Assembly (NCBI RefSeq): GCF_016861695.1 | Contig: NZ_BOLP01000012.1 | Span: forward strand, 1 to 64,000 | Source: Levilactobacillus andaensis | GTDB lineage: Bacteria > Bacillota > Bacilli > Lactobacillales > Lactobacillaceae | Direction of reading: 5' to 3' | Length of the DNA stretch: 64,000 nt | Part shown: piece by piece, positions 1 through 6,873 of the stretch | Layout: each line of letters opens with the position of its first letter | Numbering within the stretch: position 1 is the first letter of the stretch | Made by a program: the position numbers and the translations under genes | Notes under the pieces: generated by a model | What the model was told of the DNA's origin: nothing | The model's input: only the letters and a program-made list of their open reading frames with translations | Database searches by the model: none

Positions 1-52
1 AGCGCCGTGAGGCGTGGAGCGGACCAGTACTAATCGGTCGAGGACTTAACCA
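1..52 (+). rRNA. rrl: 23S ribosomal RNA, 3' end (partial)
   Basis: The window opens inside the last helix of 23S rRNA. The terminal stretch with ACTAATCGGTCGAGGACTTA is the conserved 3' end of Lactobacillales 23S rRNA. The exact 3' base is estimated. It is followed by a short AT-rich spacer and 5S rRNA, so this is the tail of an rRNA operon. Confidence 0.93.
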
Positions 53-127
53 AGTTGTAAAACGTGGTGTTCTCAAAAGAAAATAATTGAATAATATCTA
101 GTTTTGAGGGAAGAAGTTCTCTTATAG

Positions 128-243
<116 letters not shown>

Positions 244-251
244 CGAACGAA

Positions 252-279
252 GGAACCCAGTGATTGGGTTCTTTTTTTA
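252..279 (+). terminator. Terminator after 5S rRNA
   Basis: GAACCCA/TGGGTTC stem with a tight loop followed by seven T residues; it ends the rRNA transcript before the tRNA. Confidence 0.85.
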
Positions 280-316
280 TTGTCATTATTATGAAAAACG
301 GTGATAATGATAGTAT

Positions 317-389
317 GCCGCTTTAGCTCAGAAGGTAGAGCGTTTCCATGGTAAGGAAGAGGTCGTTGGTTCAAATCCAATAAGCGGCT
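317..389 (+). tRNA. trnT: tRNA-Thr (GGT)
   Basis: A full cloverleaf can be drawn. The acceptor arm is GCCGCTT/AAGCGGC, the D arm GCTC/GAGC, the anticodon stem TTTCC/GGAAG with loop ATGGTAA (anticodon GGT, reading ACC/ACT threonine codons), and the T arm GTTGG/CCAAT with loop TTCAAAT. The CCA end is not encoded in the DNA. It lies between two terminators, so it may be transcribed separately or by readthrough from the rRNA operon. Confidence 0.95.
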
Positions 390-422
390 TACCATTACAG
401 AGAGTTATTGTTTCTTGATAAA

Positions 423-462
423 GGAATCCCGCTAGACAAGCATTCTAGTAGGATTCTTTTTT
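423..462 (+). terminator. Terminator after tRNA-Thr
   Basis: Long imperfect stem GAATCCCGCTAGA/TCTAGTAGGATTC followed by a run of seven T residues. Confidence 0.85.
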
Positions 463-604
463 TGCTAGATACAGACAGAAAGGGAATATTTAAAAAGAGT
501 TTGCGCACATTTTGCGCGATAATAAAATTGGTTGAACGCAAGCGGACTAAAGATAGCTCACGCAACTTCACGTTCTGCCGAGTGACAACCGAAAAATCAG
601 GCCT

Positions 605-647
605 AGAAAAGTAGCCCACAAAATCTGATGTTGATTTTGTGGGCTAC
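605..647 (-). terminator. Terminator of the OB-fold gene (minus strand)
   Basis: Perfect 15-bp inverted repeat GTAGCCCACAAAATC/GATTTTGTGGGCTAC with a 7-nt loop, followed on the minus strand by TTTTC. It sits about 20 bp after the stop codon of the minus-strand gene. Between it and the tRNA terminator (463-604) no gene is seen. Confidence 0.75.
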
Positions 648-668
648 TACTATTTAATATCGAAGTTA

Positions 669-920
669 TTACGCGGATAGCTGCGTATTGATCATGAACT
701 TGTCAATGACGAACTGTTTACGCTGATTGTAGTGACCGTAGACGGCAATCTGACTGCCTAGCGTAGCCTGATAAAGGAAGTTCAGACCATGCTTATGAAC
801 GAGACAGTTAATCAATTGGCCGCTACGAGCGTCAGCAATTTTAACGAAAAGCAGGATTGGCGCCATCTTTAAAACTTTCGGATCACTAATAATACTGCCG
901 GTTAAAGCTTGTTGTTTCAT
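669..920 (-). CDS. Small OB-fold (SSB-like) protein under LexA control
   Basis: An 83-residue protein that looks like one stripped-down OB fold of the single-stranded DNA-binding type. An N-terminal GSIISDPKVLKM strand is followed by hydrophobic strands (LLFVKIAD, GSQIAVYGHYN, FVIDKFMI) in the usual SSB order. The acidic SSB tail is absent, so it would lack the standard protein-docking tail. The ATG at 920 is chosen because AGAGG lies 8 nt upstream; an in-frame GTG at 929 overlaps that site. A LexA box covers its promoter, so it should be induced by DNA damage. It is monocistronic with its own terminator. The fold is inferred from pattern only; a restart or competence role is possible but not shown. 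Confidence 0.6.
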   Translation of the reverse strand: MKQQALTGSIISDPKVLKMAPILLFVKIADARSGQLINCLVHKHGLNFLYQATLGSQIAVYGHYNQRKQFVIDKFMINTQLSA

Positions 921-1246
921 GGTCATCACCTCTGTAAGTTATATTATACGAACACACGTTCTGAAATGCAAGACCTTTTTCTATAAATTTAGCAATCAAA
1001 CGTTTGCGGTAACTAAAGAAGATAATCGAATTTGTAGTCGATTTTAATCCAATCTTTAACCGCAATAGATTAATATTGTTAATGAATATCTCAAACATAT
1101 TTTCAAGAAAACAGTTATCAAACTCAGACTTAACCGCTATACTTTCCTGTTTTGAACATGGATACCCATTTTTATGGAAATCACGGTGAATATTTGATAG
1201 TATATGACATGTTAAAAACATAGTTCAGAGGTGGAGGAGAAATATT
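921..1246. other. AT-rich divergent intergenic region
   Basis: Holds the LexA-controlled minus-strand promoter at its left end and, presumably, the plus-strand promoter of the LPQTD protein at its right end (AGGTGGAGG ribosome-binding site just before 1247). An open frame on the minus strand here has no ribosome-binding site and an unconvincing composition, so I do not call it. Nothing else recognised. Confidence 0.6.
943..962 (-). promoter_or_regulatory. LexA (SOS) box overlapping a -10 element
   Basis: CGAACACACGTTCT at 949-962 matches the Gram-positive LexA/DinR consensus CGAACRNRYGTTYG at all positions but the last. On the minus strand a perfect TATAAT (943-948) directly follows it, so LexA would cover the -10/-35 spacer of the small OB-fold gene. 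Confidence 0.75.
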
Positions 1247-1909
1247 ATGAAGAAGCTGAACCGTGCTGGCGTTGCCATTGCCCTGACTTTAATGGGAATG
1301 GGACTCTGGGGGACGCAAACGAGTTACGCAGCGACACAGTCATCTAGTAGCGAATCTGGCAAGGTCACGACGAACGTCTACGGAAATGACGGTAAGGTAA
1401 TTGGAACGACCCGTGACGTTGACGGATCGGAGAAAGTTTATGGGAAGAACGGTAAGGTTATCGGGACAACTCGTGATGCCGATGTGTCTGGAAAAGTTTA
1501 CGGGAAGAACGGTAAGGTTATCGGGACAACTCGTGATGCCGATGCGTCTGGAAAAGTTTACGGAAAAGACGGTAAAGTTATTGGGACAACTCGTGATGCT
1601 GATGAATCTGGAAAAGTCTATGGGAAGAACGGCAAGGTCATTGGGACCACTCGCGATGTTGACGGATCTGACAAAGTCTATGGGACTGACGGGAAAGTCG
1701 TTGGTACCACGCGGGCTAACAATGGTTCTGTTGGCGTGACGACGAACGTTTATGATGCAGATGGGAACACCATTGGCACGACGCGCAGTGACAGTGAAAT
1801 TTTGCCACAAACCGATGAAGCGCGTTCCAAGTTATCTTGGTTGGGCGCTTTGATGGCCGCGTTGACGCTGACTAGTTGGCGAGTTTCACGTCGCCGGAAT
1901 CGGGCATAG
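1247..1909 (+). CDS. LPQTD-anchored surface protein with 20-residue tandem repeats
   Basis: A 220-residue secreted, sortase-anchored protein of unknown function. It has a signal peptide (residues 1-29, cleaved near SYAA), a short Ser-rich spacer, and then six or more copies of a 20-residue unit built on VYGKNGKVIGTTRDAD. It ends with LPQTD at about 186-190, a hydrophobic segment and the positive tail RRRNRA. LPQTD is a usable variant of the LPXTG sortase signal. The start ATG follows a strong GGTGGAGG site. The repeat region is nearly identical at DNA level and could change copy number by slippage. The next gene shares the C-terminal membrane motif. The repeats resemble the small beta-rich repeats found in Gram-positive wall proteins; no binding partner can be named. 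Confidence 0.8.
   Translation: MKKLNRAGVAIALTLMGMGLWGTQTSYAATQSSSSESGKVTTNVYGNDGKVIGTTRDVDGSEKVYGKNGKVIGTTRDADVSGKVYGKNGKVIGTTRDADASGKVYGKDGKVIGTTRDADESGKVYGKNGKVIGTTRDVDGSDKVYGTDGKVVGTTRANNGSVGVTTNVYDADGNTIGTTRSDSEILPQTDEARSKLSWLGALMAALTLTSWRVSRRRNRA
1372..1740 (+). repeat. 60-bp tandem repeats in the surface-protein gene
   Basis: About six direct repeats of 60 bp inside the coding frame. Units at 1435-1494, 1495-1554 and 1555-1614 are the most alike; outer units diverge. They encode the GKVIGTTRDAD repeat. The in-frame period makes expansion or contraction neutral for the frame. Confidence 0.85.
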
Positions 1910-1914
1910 TATTA

Positions 1915-2172
1915 ATGACTAAAATGATGATGAAATGGTTGATTGCATTAACGCTGAGCTTGACCTTACTCTGGAGTGGGGGCACGTTAGCCTTTGCCGC
2001 CCAATCAGCGCAAACAGATACAATACGGGGGAACCAACGGGGAATCACCACAAGTATTCAACAATCGGGACATCAATCCAGTCGTCGCCAAGCCGTTGAA
2101 TTAGCTTGGCTGGGAGCGACGCTGGTTGGCGCGATTGGCCTCAGTTGGGCGTTAAATCGTCATCATAAATAA
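1915..2172 (+). CDS. Small secreted/membrane companion protein
   Basis: An 85-residue protein with an N-terminal signal segment (WLIALTLSLTLLWSGGTLAF, then AAQS) and a C-terminal hydrophobic helix ending in RHHK. Its C-terminal segment (AWLGATLVGAIGLSW) resembles the sorting-signal helix of the preceding gene (SWLGALMAALTLTSW) but lacks an LPXTG-type motif. It may be a derived relative that stays in the membrane. It starts only 5 bp after the upstream stop codon, so translation is probably coupled; the ribosome-binding site is weak and the ATG at 1924 is an alternative start. A terminator follows directly, so the two genes form an operon. Function unknown. Confidence 0.65.
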   Translation: MTKMMMKWLIALTLSLTLLWSGGTLAFAAQSAQTDTIRGNQRGITTSIQQSGHQSSRRQAVELAWLGATLVGAIGLSWALNRHHK

Positions 2173-2174
2173 GC

Positions 2175-2204
2175 GTGGACCGGACATTGTTTCGGTCCTT
2201 TTTA
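2175..2204 (+). terminator. Terminator of the surface-protein operon
   Basis: GGACCG/CGGTCC stem (2177-2198) followed by TTTTT. Confidence 0.75.
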
Positions 2205-2269
2205 CTTGTCAGCGCGCTGTAAAACAGGCATACTAAACCTAATTTAGGACCTGAAGGAGTGCAACTACC

Positions 2270-2602
2270 ATGGATGACTTGCTATTACCTACTGCAATTA
2301 CGAATTTTATCGCGACCACGAATGAGGCGGATTCAGAACATTTTATCGCTCAGTTTACGCCGGATGCCGTGCTCGACGACTGGGGAACCACCTACCAGGG
2401 AGTCGCTGAGATTGCCAAATGGAATCAAACGGATAACATTGGCAAGCAATCGTACTTTGAACTAGAAGACTTCACGCAAGACGACGCGCAGACCTGGACC
2501 GTACAACTACAGGTCAGTGGACAAGGCTTCAACGGATCAAGTCCCTTCCGGATGACACTGGCCAATGATCTGTTGGCTCGCGTTGAAATTTTACCAGATT
2601 AA
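2270..2602 (+). CDS. SnoaL/NTF2-like protein
   Basis: A 110-residue soluble protein with the cone-shaped NTF2/SnoaL pattern. An N-terminal helix (LPTAITNFIATTNEADSEHF) is followed by FTPDAVLDDWGTTYQGVAEIAKW, typical of this superfamily, and then by curved beta strands. Members range from isomerases to small-ligand binders, so the reaction cannot be named. The start follows GAAGGAG with good spacing. It is a single-gene unit that ends in a bidirectional terminator shared with the convergent Nudix gene. No catalytic residues can be assigned with confidence. Confidence 0.7.
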   Translation: MDDLLLPTAITNFIATTNEADSEHFIAQFTPDAVLDDWGTTYQGVAEIAKWNQTDNIGKQSYFELEDFTQDDAQTWTVQLQVSGQGFNGSSPFRMTLANDLLARVEILPD

Positions 2603-2603
2603 A

Positions 2604-2643
2604 AAAATGGACGACATGCCATCACGGCTGTCGTCTATTTTTG
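2604..2643. terminator. Bidirectional terminator between convergent genes
   Basis: GACGACA/TGTCGTC stem with A-rich and T-rich flanks on either side (AAAAAAA left, ATTTTT right). It serves the SnoaL-like gene on the plus strand and overlaps the stop of the minus-strand Nudix gene. Confidence 0.75.
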
Positions 2644-3150
2644 ATTAAGATGTTCCCACGCGCGGCGAAGTTCCAGTGAGTAGGCATTGAAGCCGATTTG
2701 TTTCAGGTGCTCATGGGCCACGGCTGGGGAGAAGAAGGCCGCGCGCTGAACCTCCGACCGTTGGAGAGTGAGGCTGTCCAATGGCGTGAGTGTTTCAAAT
2801 GCGAACCATGCTTCGATCCAGTGACTGTAGGTACGCAATAAATAGTTATCCGTGGCGGCCACTGGCAGGTCTAAGCCTAATTCTTCGTGCATTTCGCGGT
2901 GCATCCCCGTTTCGATGGTCTCGCCAGCGACGACGGACCCGCCAACCGAACAATCCCAACAACTAGGGAAGTTCAGCTTATCCGCTGTCCGTTGCTGGAG
3001 GAGGACCTGACCATCCGGATGAAAAATGAACGCGCTAACGACCAGATGATATTCGCCGGGATGCAAGGTCTCCTTGCGTTGCCGGTGACCAATCACTTGT
3101 AGTTGCCGATTATAAATATCCCAATGTTCCGCTAATCGATCTGCAGCCAT
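2635..3150 (-). CDS. Nudix hydrolase (YfcD / IPP-isomerase-like)
   Basis: A 171-residue Nudix protein. The Nudix box is complete at about residues 71-93: G71, E77, R85-E86, E89-E90 and G92 fit GX5EX7REUXEEXGU, which binds the metal and hydrolyses nucleoside-diphosphate-linked substrates. The N-terminal WDIYNRQLQVIGHRQR and the PSCWDCSVGG lead-in resemble the YfcD branch that is related to isopentenyl-diphosphate isomerase. Substrate cannot be read from sequence. Start ATG at 3150 with a GAAAGGTGGTGG site upstream. It is convergent with the SnoaL-like gene and stands alone. Confidence 0.85.
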   Translation of the reverse strand: MAADRLAEHWDIYNRQLQVIGHRQRKETLHPGEYHLVVSAFIFHPDGQVLLQQRTADKLNFPSCWDCSVGGSVVAGETIETGMHREMHEELGLDLPVAATDNYLLRTYSHWIEAWFAFETLTPLDSLTLQRSEVQRAAFFSPAVAHEHLKQIGFNAYSLELRRAWEHLNQK

Positions 3151-3217
3151 GTGGCCACCACCTTTCTTGAATTTAGTGTATCACTTCTGTAGCGAGTAGT
3201 TGTGGGGATAAATCATT

Positions 3218-3856
3218 TTATGCTGCGTCATAACGGGTGATTTCAAACTGATGATTTTCGTATTTCGCCATGTAAACGTCGCGGATGTTCGCCACACCGT
3301 GTTGCTTGAGCTGGGTGAGTAGCCAGTCTTCATCGTGATCCATGAGTTCCAGCACATCATAATCGATTTGACCATCGACGATTACTGGGTAGCGGATGGA
3401 GCCCTCGCCTTGACGCAGAACGGTCAAGCTCCCATTCTGTTCGACGATGGCCCGTTTGACCTCGTTGATCTGATAGACGCCAGCGGTTCGCAGTTTGAAG
3501 TCGATTTCTTTGGCCGATAAATTGGCCTTCAGACAGTTATGGACCAGCAATTCACCGTTACGAATGACCGTAATGGGGCCGCCGTCGATGAACTTGCCGA
3601 CCGTCCGCACGTGAATTTTCAGGTAGCGGGTCACCAGAATCAGCAGCGACCAGATCAAGAGGACGATGACAAATTGAATCAGAGTGACAGCCGAGTTGTA
3701 GATGACCCCGCCGACGATGCCCCCTAAGACGTAGTTCTGGACCTGGTCGATAGCCGATGTTGGGGCGAGATTTCCCTTGCCGGAGAAGTTGATCAGCAAG
3801 GTCATAAAAATAAAACCGACGAGCAATTTAATGGCAACATCTGAATAGACAAACAT
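3218..3856 (-). CDS. DUF421 membrane protein (YetF-type)
   Basis: A 212-residue protein with about three N-terminal membrane helices (IKLLVGFIFMTLL, NYVLGGIVGGVIY, LIQFVIVLLIWSLLILV) followed by a soluble DUF421 domain. The domain includes the typical GPITVIRNGELLVHNCLKAN and LRTAGVYQINEVKRAIVEQNG segments. The family role is unknown; membership is clear from the motif order. The start follows AAAGGAG. The stop of the DUF3290 gene is 5 bp upstream, and DUF3290-DUF421 is a recurrent pair in lactobacilli, which suggests the two products form one membrane complex (inference). Confidence 0.85.
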   Translation of the reverse strand: MFVYSDVAIKLLVGFIFMTLLINFSGKGNLAPTSAIDQVQNYVLGGIVGGVIYNSAVTLIQFVIVLLIWSLLILVTRYLKIHVRTVGKFIDGGPITVIRNGELLVHNCLKANLSAKEIDFKLRTAGVYQINEVKRAIVEQNGSLTVLRQGEGSIRYPVIVDGQIDYDVLELMDHDEDWLLTQLKQHGVANIRDVYMAKYENHQFEITRYDAA

Positions 3857-3861
3857 ATCTG

Positions 3862-4308
3862 CTACTCCTTTGTAAGCGTGATTTTCGGGTGATGTAAGTT
3901 AACTTTCTCCAAAACGTAGGCCGAACCGTCCGAGTTATAGTCCAGACGGTAGTAGCCCTTAGGCGTCTTAAAGAGGAGGTTCGTATTAGTCGTGGTGGCA
4001 TTGACCGCTAACTCGGTCGGCTTGACGGCGAGCTGCTTAGCAACCTGTTTCACGGTAGCCGTAATCTCCCCCGTCTGTTCCGTGGCCGAGCGCAACGAGA
4101 CCAGGCTATTGATCTGAAAGCCCAGGACCAGGAGGAGTAACGTTCCACTAATAATACTGAGATCCTTATATTTCACGTTCCACCGGTGACGCAGATAGTA
4201 AACGAATAATCCGATAAATACGGCTAGTAAGGCGATAATTAAGCCAATCCGCGCGTACTGCCAGGTATTGTGATGTTGTGTCAGGTAACCATAAGTATAG
4301 AAAGTCAT
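3862..4308 (-). CDS. DUF3290 membrane protein
   Basis: A 148-residue protein with two membrane helices (IGLIIALLAVFIGLFVYYL and LSIISGTLLLLVLGFQI) and an extracytoplasmic C-terminal domain (VKPTELAVNATTTNTN, then FKTPKGYYRLDYNSDG). This is the DUF3290 pattern. The ATG at 4308 is chosen because GAGGGGCA precedes it. It is first gene of a two-gene operon with DUF421. A perfect 12-bp inverted repeat lies about 40-75 bp upstream of the start and may be its operator or the terminator of the upstream regulator gene. Function unknown. Confidence 0.8.
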   Translation of the reverse strand: MTFYTYGYLTQHHNTWQYARIGLIIALLAVFIGLFVYYLRHRWNVKYKDLSIISGTLLLLVLGFQINSLVSLRSATEQTGEITATVKQVAKQLAVKPTELAVNATTTNTNLLFKTPKGYYRLDYNSDGSAYVLEKVNLHHPKITLTKE

Positions 4309-4347
4309 CGACTGCCCCCTCAAATAGTTTCTGAGGTTTATTTTATC

Positions 4348-4382
4348 ACAATCGTCGTGTGACCTGTCTGCACGACGATTGT
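4348..4382. promoter_or_regulatory. Perfect 12-bp inverted repeat (operator or terminator)
   Basis: ACAATCGTCGTG (4348-4359) and CACGACGATTGT (4371-4382) pair perfectly around an 11-nt loop. It lies 57 bp beyond the Rgg stop and 40 bp before the DUF3290 start on the same strand. There is no T tract on either side, which argues against a standard terminator and for an operator or a leader hairpin. Confidence 0.6.
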
Positions 4383-4439
4383 AGAGAAAGTCAGCGCCTT
4401 ACCGTTCCAGCCCATTCCTGGCGCCAAGGCCAACAGTTG

Positions 4440-5330
4440 CTATCCCTTATTATCCAGTTCGAGATGATAACGTTTCGCCTCTTGCTGCCAGGAGGCCAGT
4501 ATGGCGTGAATCCCCGGGTCAATCCGTGCCACTTTTAGTTGCCGCAGCAAGTTCGCCTGTTGGTCTGCGGTCGAGGAGTCGCCAAAGAACCAGGTCCAGA
4601 TACACAGGCACAGTTGGAGCGTCAGGTTGCCCTCACTGGTCAGGTGTTCGAGATGGCCACCCATCAGCTCGGTCTTGAACTCACGCGCCTGATCGTAATC
4701 TTTATGACTCAGGAGGACCTGCAGCGCCACTAGGTCGAAGGAAAGCCGCAGGTCCATGACGTGAAAGGGGTCCGCCGACTCGGACACGTAACGGTCACAG
4801 CTTTGATGCATCTTTCGAATCGTTTCCGGAATGGTCGCGTCCTTGAAGCCAATCAGTGCCATCAAAATTGGGCCCATCCGAATCTCCTGCAGCGTCCAGG
4901 ACTTCGTGTACATAATCTGTTGCCACAACCGCTCCATGTCAGGGGTCAACGTGGCGTGGCGGTGGCTGTAAGCCGTCAAAAGGACCGCCGCAATCGTTGC
5001 CATTCGTCGCTCAGCCGGGTTCTTACTTTGACCATAACGTTGCGCCAGGTGACTGAGCTGAGGAAAGTTCTGCTGGTCGTACGCCAACATGACCTGGCTG
5101 CGCAGATTTTCGCCGTCGTCTGGTCGGTAGTCATTTTGAATAAAGCGAAATTCGTTCGCGGTCACGCCCAGTCGCTCTAAAATGTCGAAGAGCTTGGTCG
5201 CCGTGATATCGTGATCGCCATTTTCCAGGCGGGTCGCAAACGAGCGTGAGACGATGCCTGCATAGACCTCTTTTTGCGTCAGCCCCTTCGCCTGCCGGAT
5301 TTGTTTGATCGTCGTTCCGAGTTCTTCCAT
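4440..5330 (-). CDS. Rgg/GadR/MutR-family transcriptional regulator
   Basis: A 296-residue regulator. The N-terminal XRE-type helix-turn-helix (TIKQIRQAKGLTQKEVYAGI, then RLENGDHDITATKLFDIL) is followed by a long all-helical TPR-like domain, the Rgg layout in which the C-terminal part senses a peptide or small ligand. The start ATG at 5330 follows GGGGGCC. It is divergent from an MFS exporter, so it most likely controls that gene and itself. A perfect palindrome at 5355-5366 lies at its own predicted transcription start. No short hydrophobic pheromone gene was recognised next to it, so the inducer may be a compound exported by the MFS protein (inference). Confidence 0.85.
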   Translation of the reverse strand: MEELGTTIKQIRQAKGLTQKEVYAGIVSRSFATRLENGDHDITATKLFDILERLGVTANEFRFIQNDYRPDDGENLRSQVMLAYDQQNFPQLSHLAQRYGQSKNPAERRMATIAAVLLTAYSHRHATLTPDMERLWQQIMYTKSWTLQEIRMGPILMALIGFKDATIPETIRKMHQSCDRYVSESADPFHVMDLRLSFDLVALQVLLSHKDYDQAREFKTELMGGHLEHLTSEGNLTLQLCLCIWTWFFGDSSTADQQANLLRQLKVARIDPGIHAILASWQQEAKRYHLELDNKG

Positions 5331-5354
5331 GAGAAATGGCCCCCTAAGTGATGT

Positions 5355-5399
5355 GGCAAATTTGCCCCATATTATACGGAACTTTCGATGAGAAATCAA
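5355..5399 (-). promoter_or_regulatory. rgg promoter with palindromic operator
   Basis: On the minus strand TTGATT (5394-5399), a 17-bp spacer and a perfect TATAAT (5371-5376) form a good sigma-A promoter. The 12-bp palindrome GGCAAATTTGCC (5355-5366) covers the expected start point, as an autoregulatory operator would. Confidence 0.65.
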
Positions 5400-5435
5400 T
5401 TAGAATTAGATTAATAACTTAGAGGGGGAACCGTC

Positions 5436-6776
5436 ATGGAAGTTCAAATTACCAATCGTCAGTCCGTGATTCAAATCGTTCGGGCAGCCAGTAGCGATAT
5501 TATCAGTACCTTAGGCGGTGACACCTTTGGCTTTGCCCTGGGGCTGATGCTCCTACACACGACCCATTCCGCGTTGAGTTTTGGGTTGGGAGCAATCATC
5601 TATCCCATTGTGGGGCTCTTACTGATGATGCCCGTGGGCAACCTGATCGACCGTGGCCATCACAAGCCGTTGATTTTGACCAGTAAGGCCTTGGACATTG
5701 GTGCGTACATTGTCTACGCACTCTTGGCCGACCGCGTCGCCAATCAAATGTTGTTGGCCATTTTAGTGATCACGTTCATTGCTTGTTGCGACAAGGTCAC
5801 CAATACCGGGTTCACTGCGTCGATTCACGAGTTGGTCAATGACAACCATATCAAGACGCTGGCGACCATCGAACAGGCCGCAACTGCCGGCATTCAGCTG
5901 ATCTCACCAGTGTTAGCCGCTGCGTTGTACGGCATGATCGGTTTCGACGGCATCGTGCGGGTCGAAATCGCTGCCGAAAGTATCGTTTGGCTGATTACGT
6001 TGTCCATGCGGTTCCATCCGCTGAAGGCTGCCGAACCGGCTGAAACTAGTGTTGCCGCTGATAGCAATCAAATGAGTGAGGCAGATCAGGCGGCTCCAAC
6101 GGAAACTGCAACGACTGACTCAGAGCCTGCGCAAACGCAATGGCAGCTATTCAAAGTTGGCCTCCAGTACATCTGGAATCGCTTTACGCTCCGCTCCGTA
6201 GTTGTCATAGGTGTCTTCCTGAATTTTCTGTTTAGCTCGGTCGACGTGGGCTTGCCATACGCCATCGTGCAGACCCGGCACATGAGCAACGCCAGTCTGA
6301 GTGTGGTCATGAGTGGATTTGCCGCCGGTATTTTAATTGGCAATCTCATCTTGTCAATGCTCCCAACGTTCAAACGGGTCCTGCTGACGATTCTGCGGTT
6401 GTCGCTGGTGGTCGGCGGGGCGATCTTTGCCCTGGGAATCCTCTTCATGAGCACCTTGCCCGACACTCAATTGGTGCTGATCTTGGTCATTTGGGCCGTG
6501 TTGGTCGGGCTGACGCTGGCCTTCGTCAATACACCAATGTCTGTCTACATGCAAATGACCGTGCCGACCGAATTACTTGGCCGGGTCGGCTCCACGTTTG
6601 GCACGTTGATGCAGCTGGCAGTTCCCGTGGGTACCGCGTTTTACAGTATCTTCTTCCAGCACGTTTCTGCCGGCCCCGTTTACGCGATGACCGGGATCGT
6701 GGTGCTGGTCTACATCGGCTTTAACCTTCTCCGTGTGCAGCAGAAATTAGCGACTGGCAAACAAATTGACGATTGA
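5436..6776 (+). CDS. MFS exporter (MFS_3 / macrolide-efflux type)
   Basis: A 446-residue major facilitator protein with about twelve membrane helices in two halves. The loop between helices 2 and 3 has the MFS signature GNLIDRGHHKPLI. The two halves are joined by an acidic, low-complexity cytoplasmic linker at roughly 200-240, rich in Glu, Ala and Thr, longer than usual for the family. The closest recognisable type is the MefA-like drug/peptide exporter branch. The ATG follows AGAGGGGG. It is divergent from the Rgg regulator and probably regulated by it. Substrate unknown. Confidence 0.8.
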   Translation: MEVQITNRQSVIQIVRAASSDIISTLGGDTFGFALGLMLLHTTHSALSFGLGAIIYPIVGLLLMMPVGNLIDRGHHKPLILTSKALDIGAYIVYALLADRVANQMLLAILVITFIACCDKVTNTGFTASIHELVNDNHIKTLATIEQAATAGIQLISPVLAAALYGMIGFDGIVRVEIAAESIVWLITLSMRFHPLKAAEPAETSVAADSNQMSEADQAAPTETATTDSEPAQTQWQLFKVGLQYIWNRFTLRSVVVIGVFLNFLFSSVDVGLPYAIVQTRHMSNASLSVVMSGFAAGILIGNLILSMLPTFKRVLLTILRLSLVVGGAIFALGILFMSTLPDTQLVLILVIWAVLVGLTLAFVNTPMSVYMQMTVPTELLGRVGSTFGTLMQLAVPVGTAFYSIFFQHVSAGPVYAMTGIVVLVYIGFNLLRVQQKLATGKQIDD

Positions 6777-6873
6777 TTCGAGCTTTCCGTGCTAGAATCA
6801 AAGGCGTACTCAGCGAATGGTTAGTCGCCAATTGACGTGCGACCCATTTCACACGGAAAGGGAGGGTCAATAT

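Noticed and set aside
886-1221. Minus-strand open frame of 111 codons upstream of the OB-fold gene
   Set aside because: It overlaps the LexA-controlled promoter, lacks a ribosome-binding site and has an AT-driven composition.
1340-1810. Minus-strand and second-frame open frames across the surface-protein repeats
   Set aside because: The 60-bp repeat keeps several frames open; only the plus frame has a signal peptide, sorting signal and ribosome-binding site.
2635-3150. Nudix protein as isopentenyl-diphosphate isomerase
   Set aside because: It has the full canonical Nudix box of hydrolases and lacks a convincing Cys/Glu isomerase site; firmicute isomerases in the mevalonate route are usually the unrelated type 2 enzyme.
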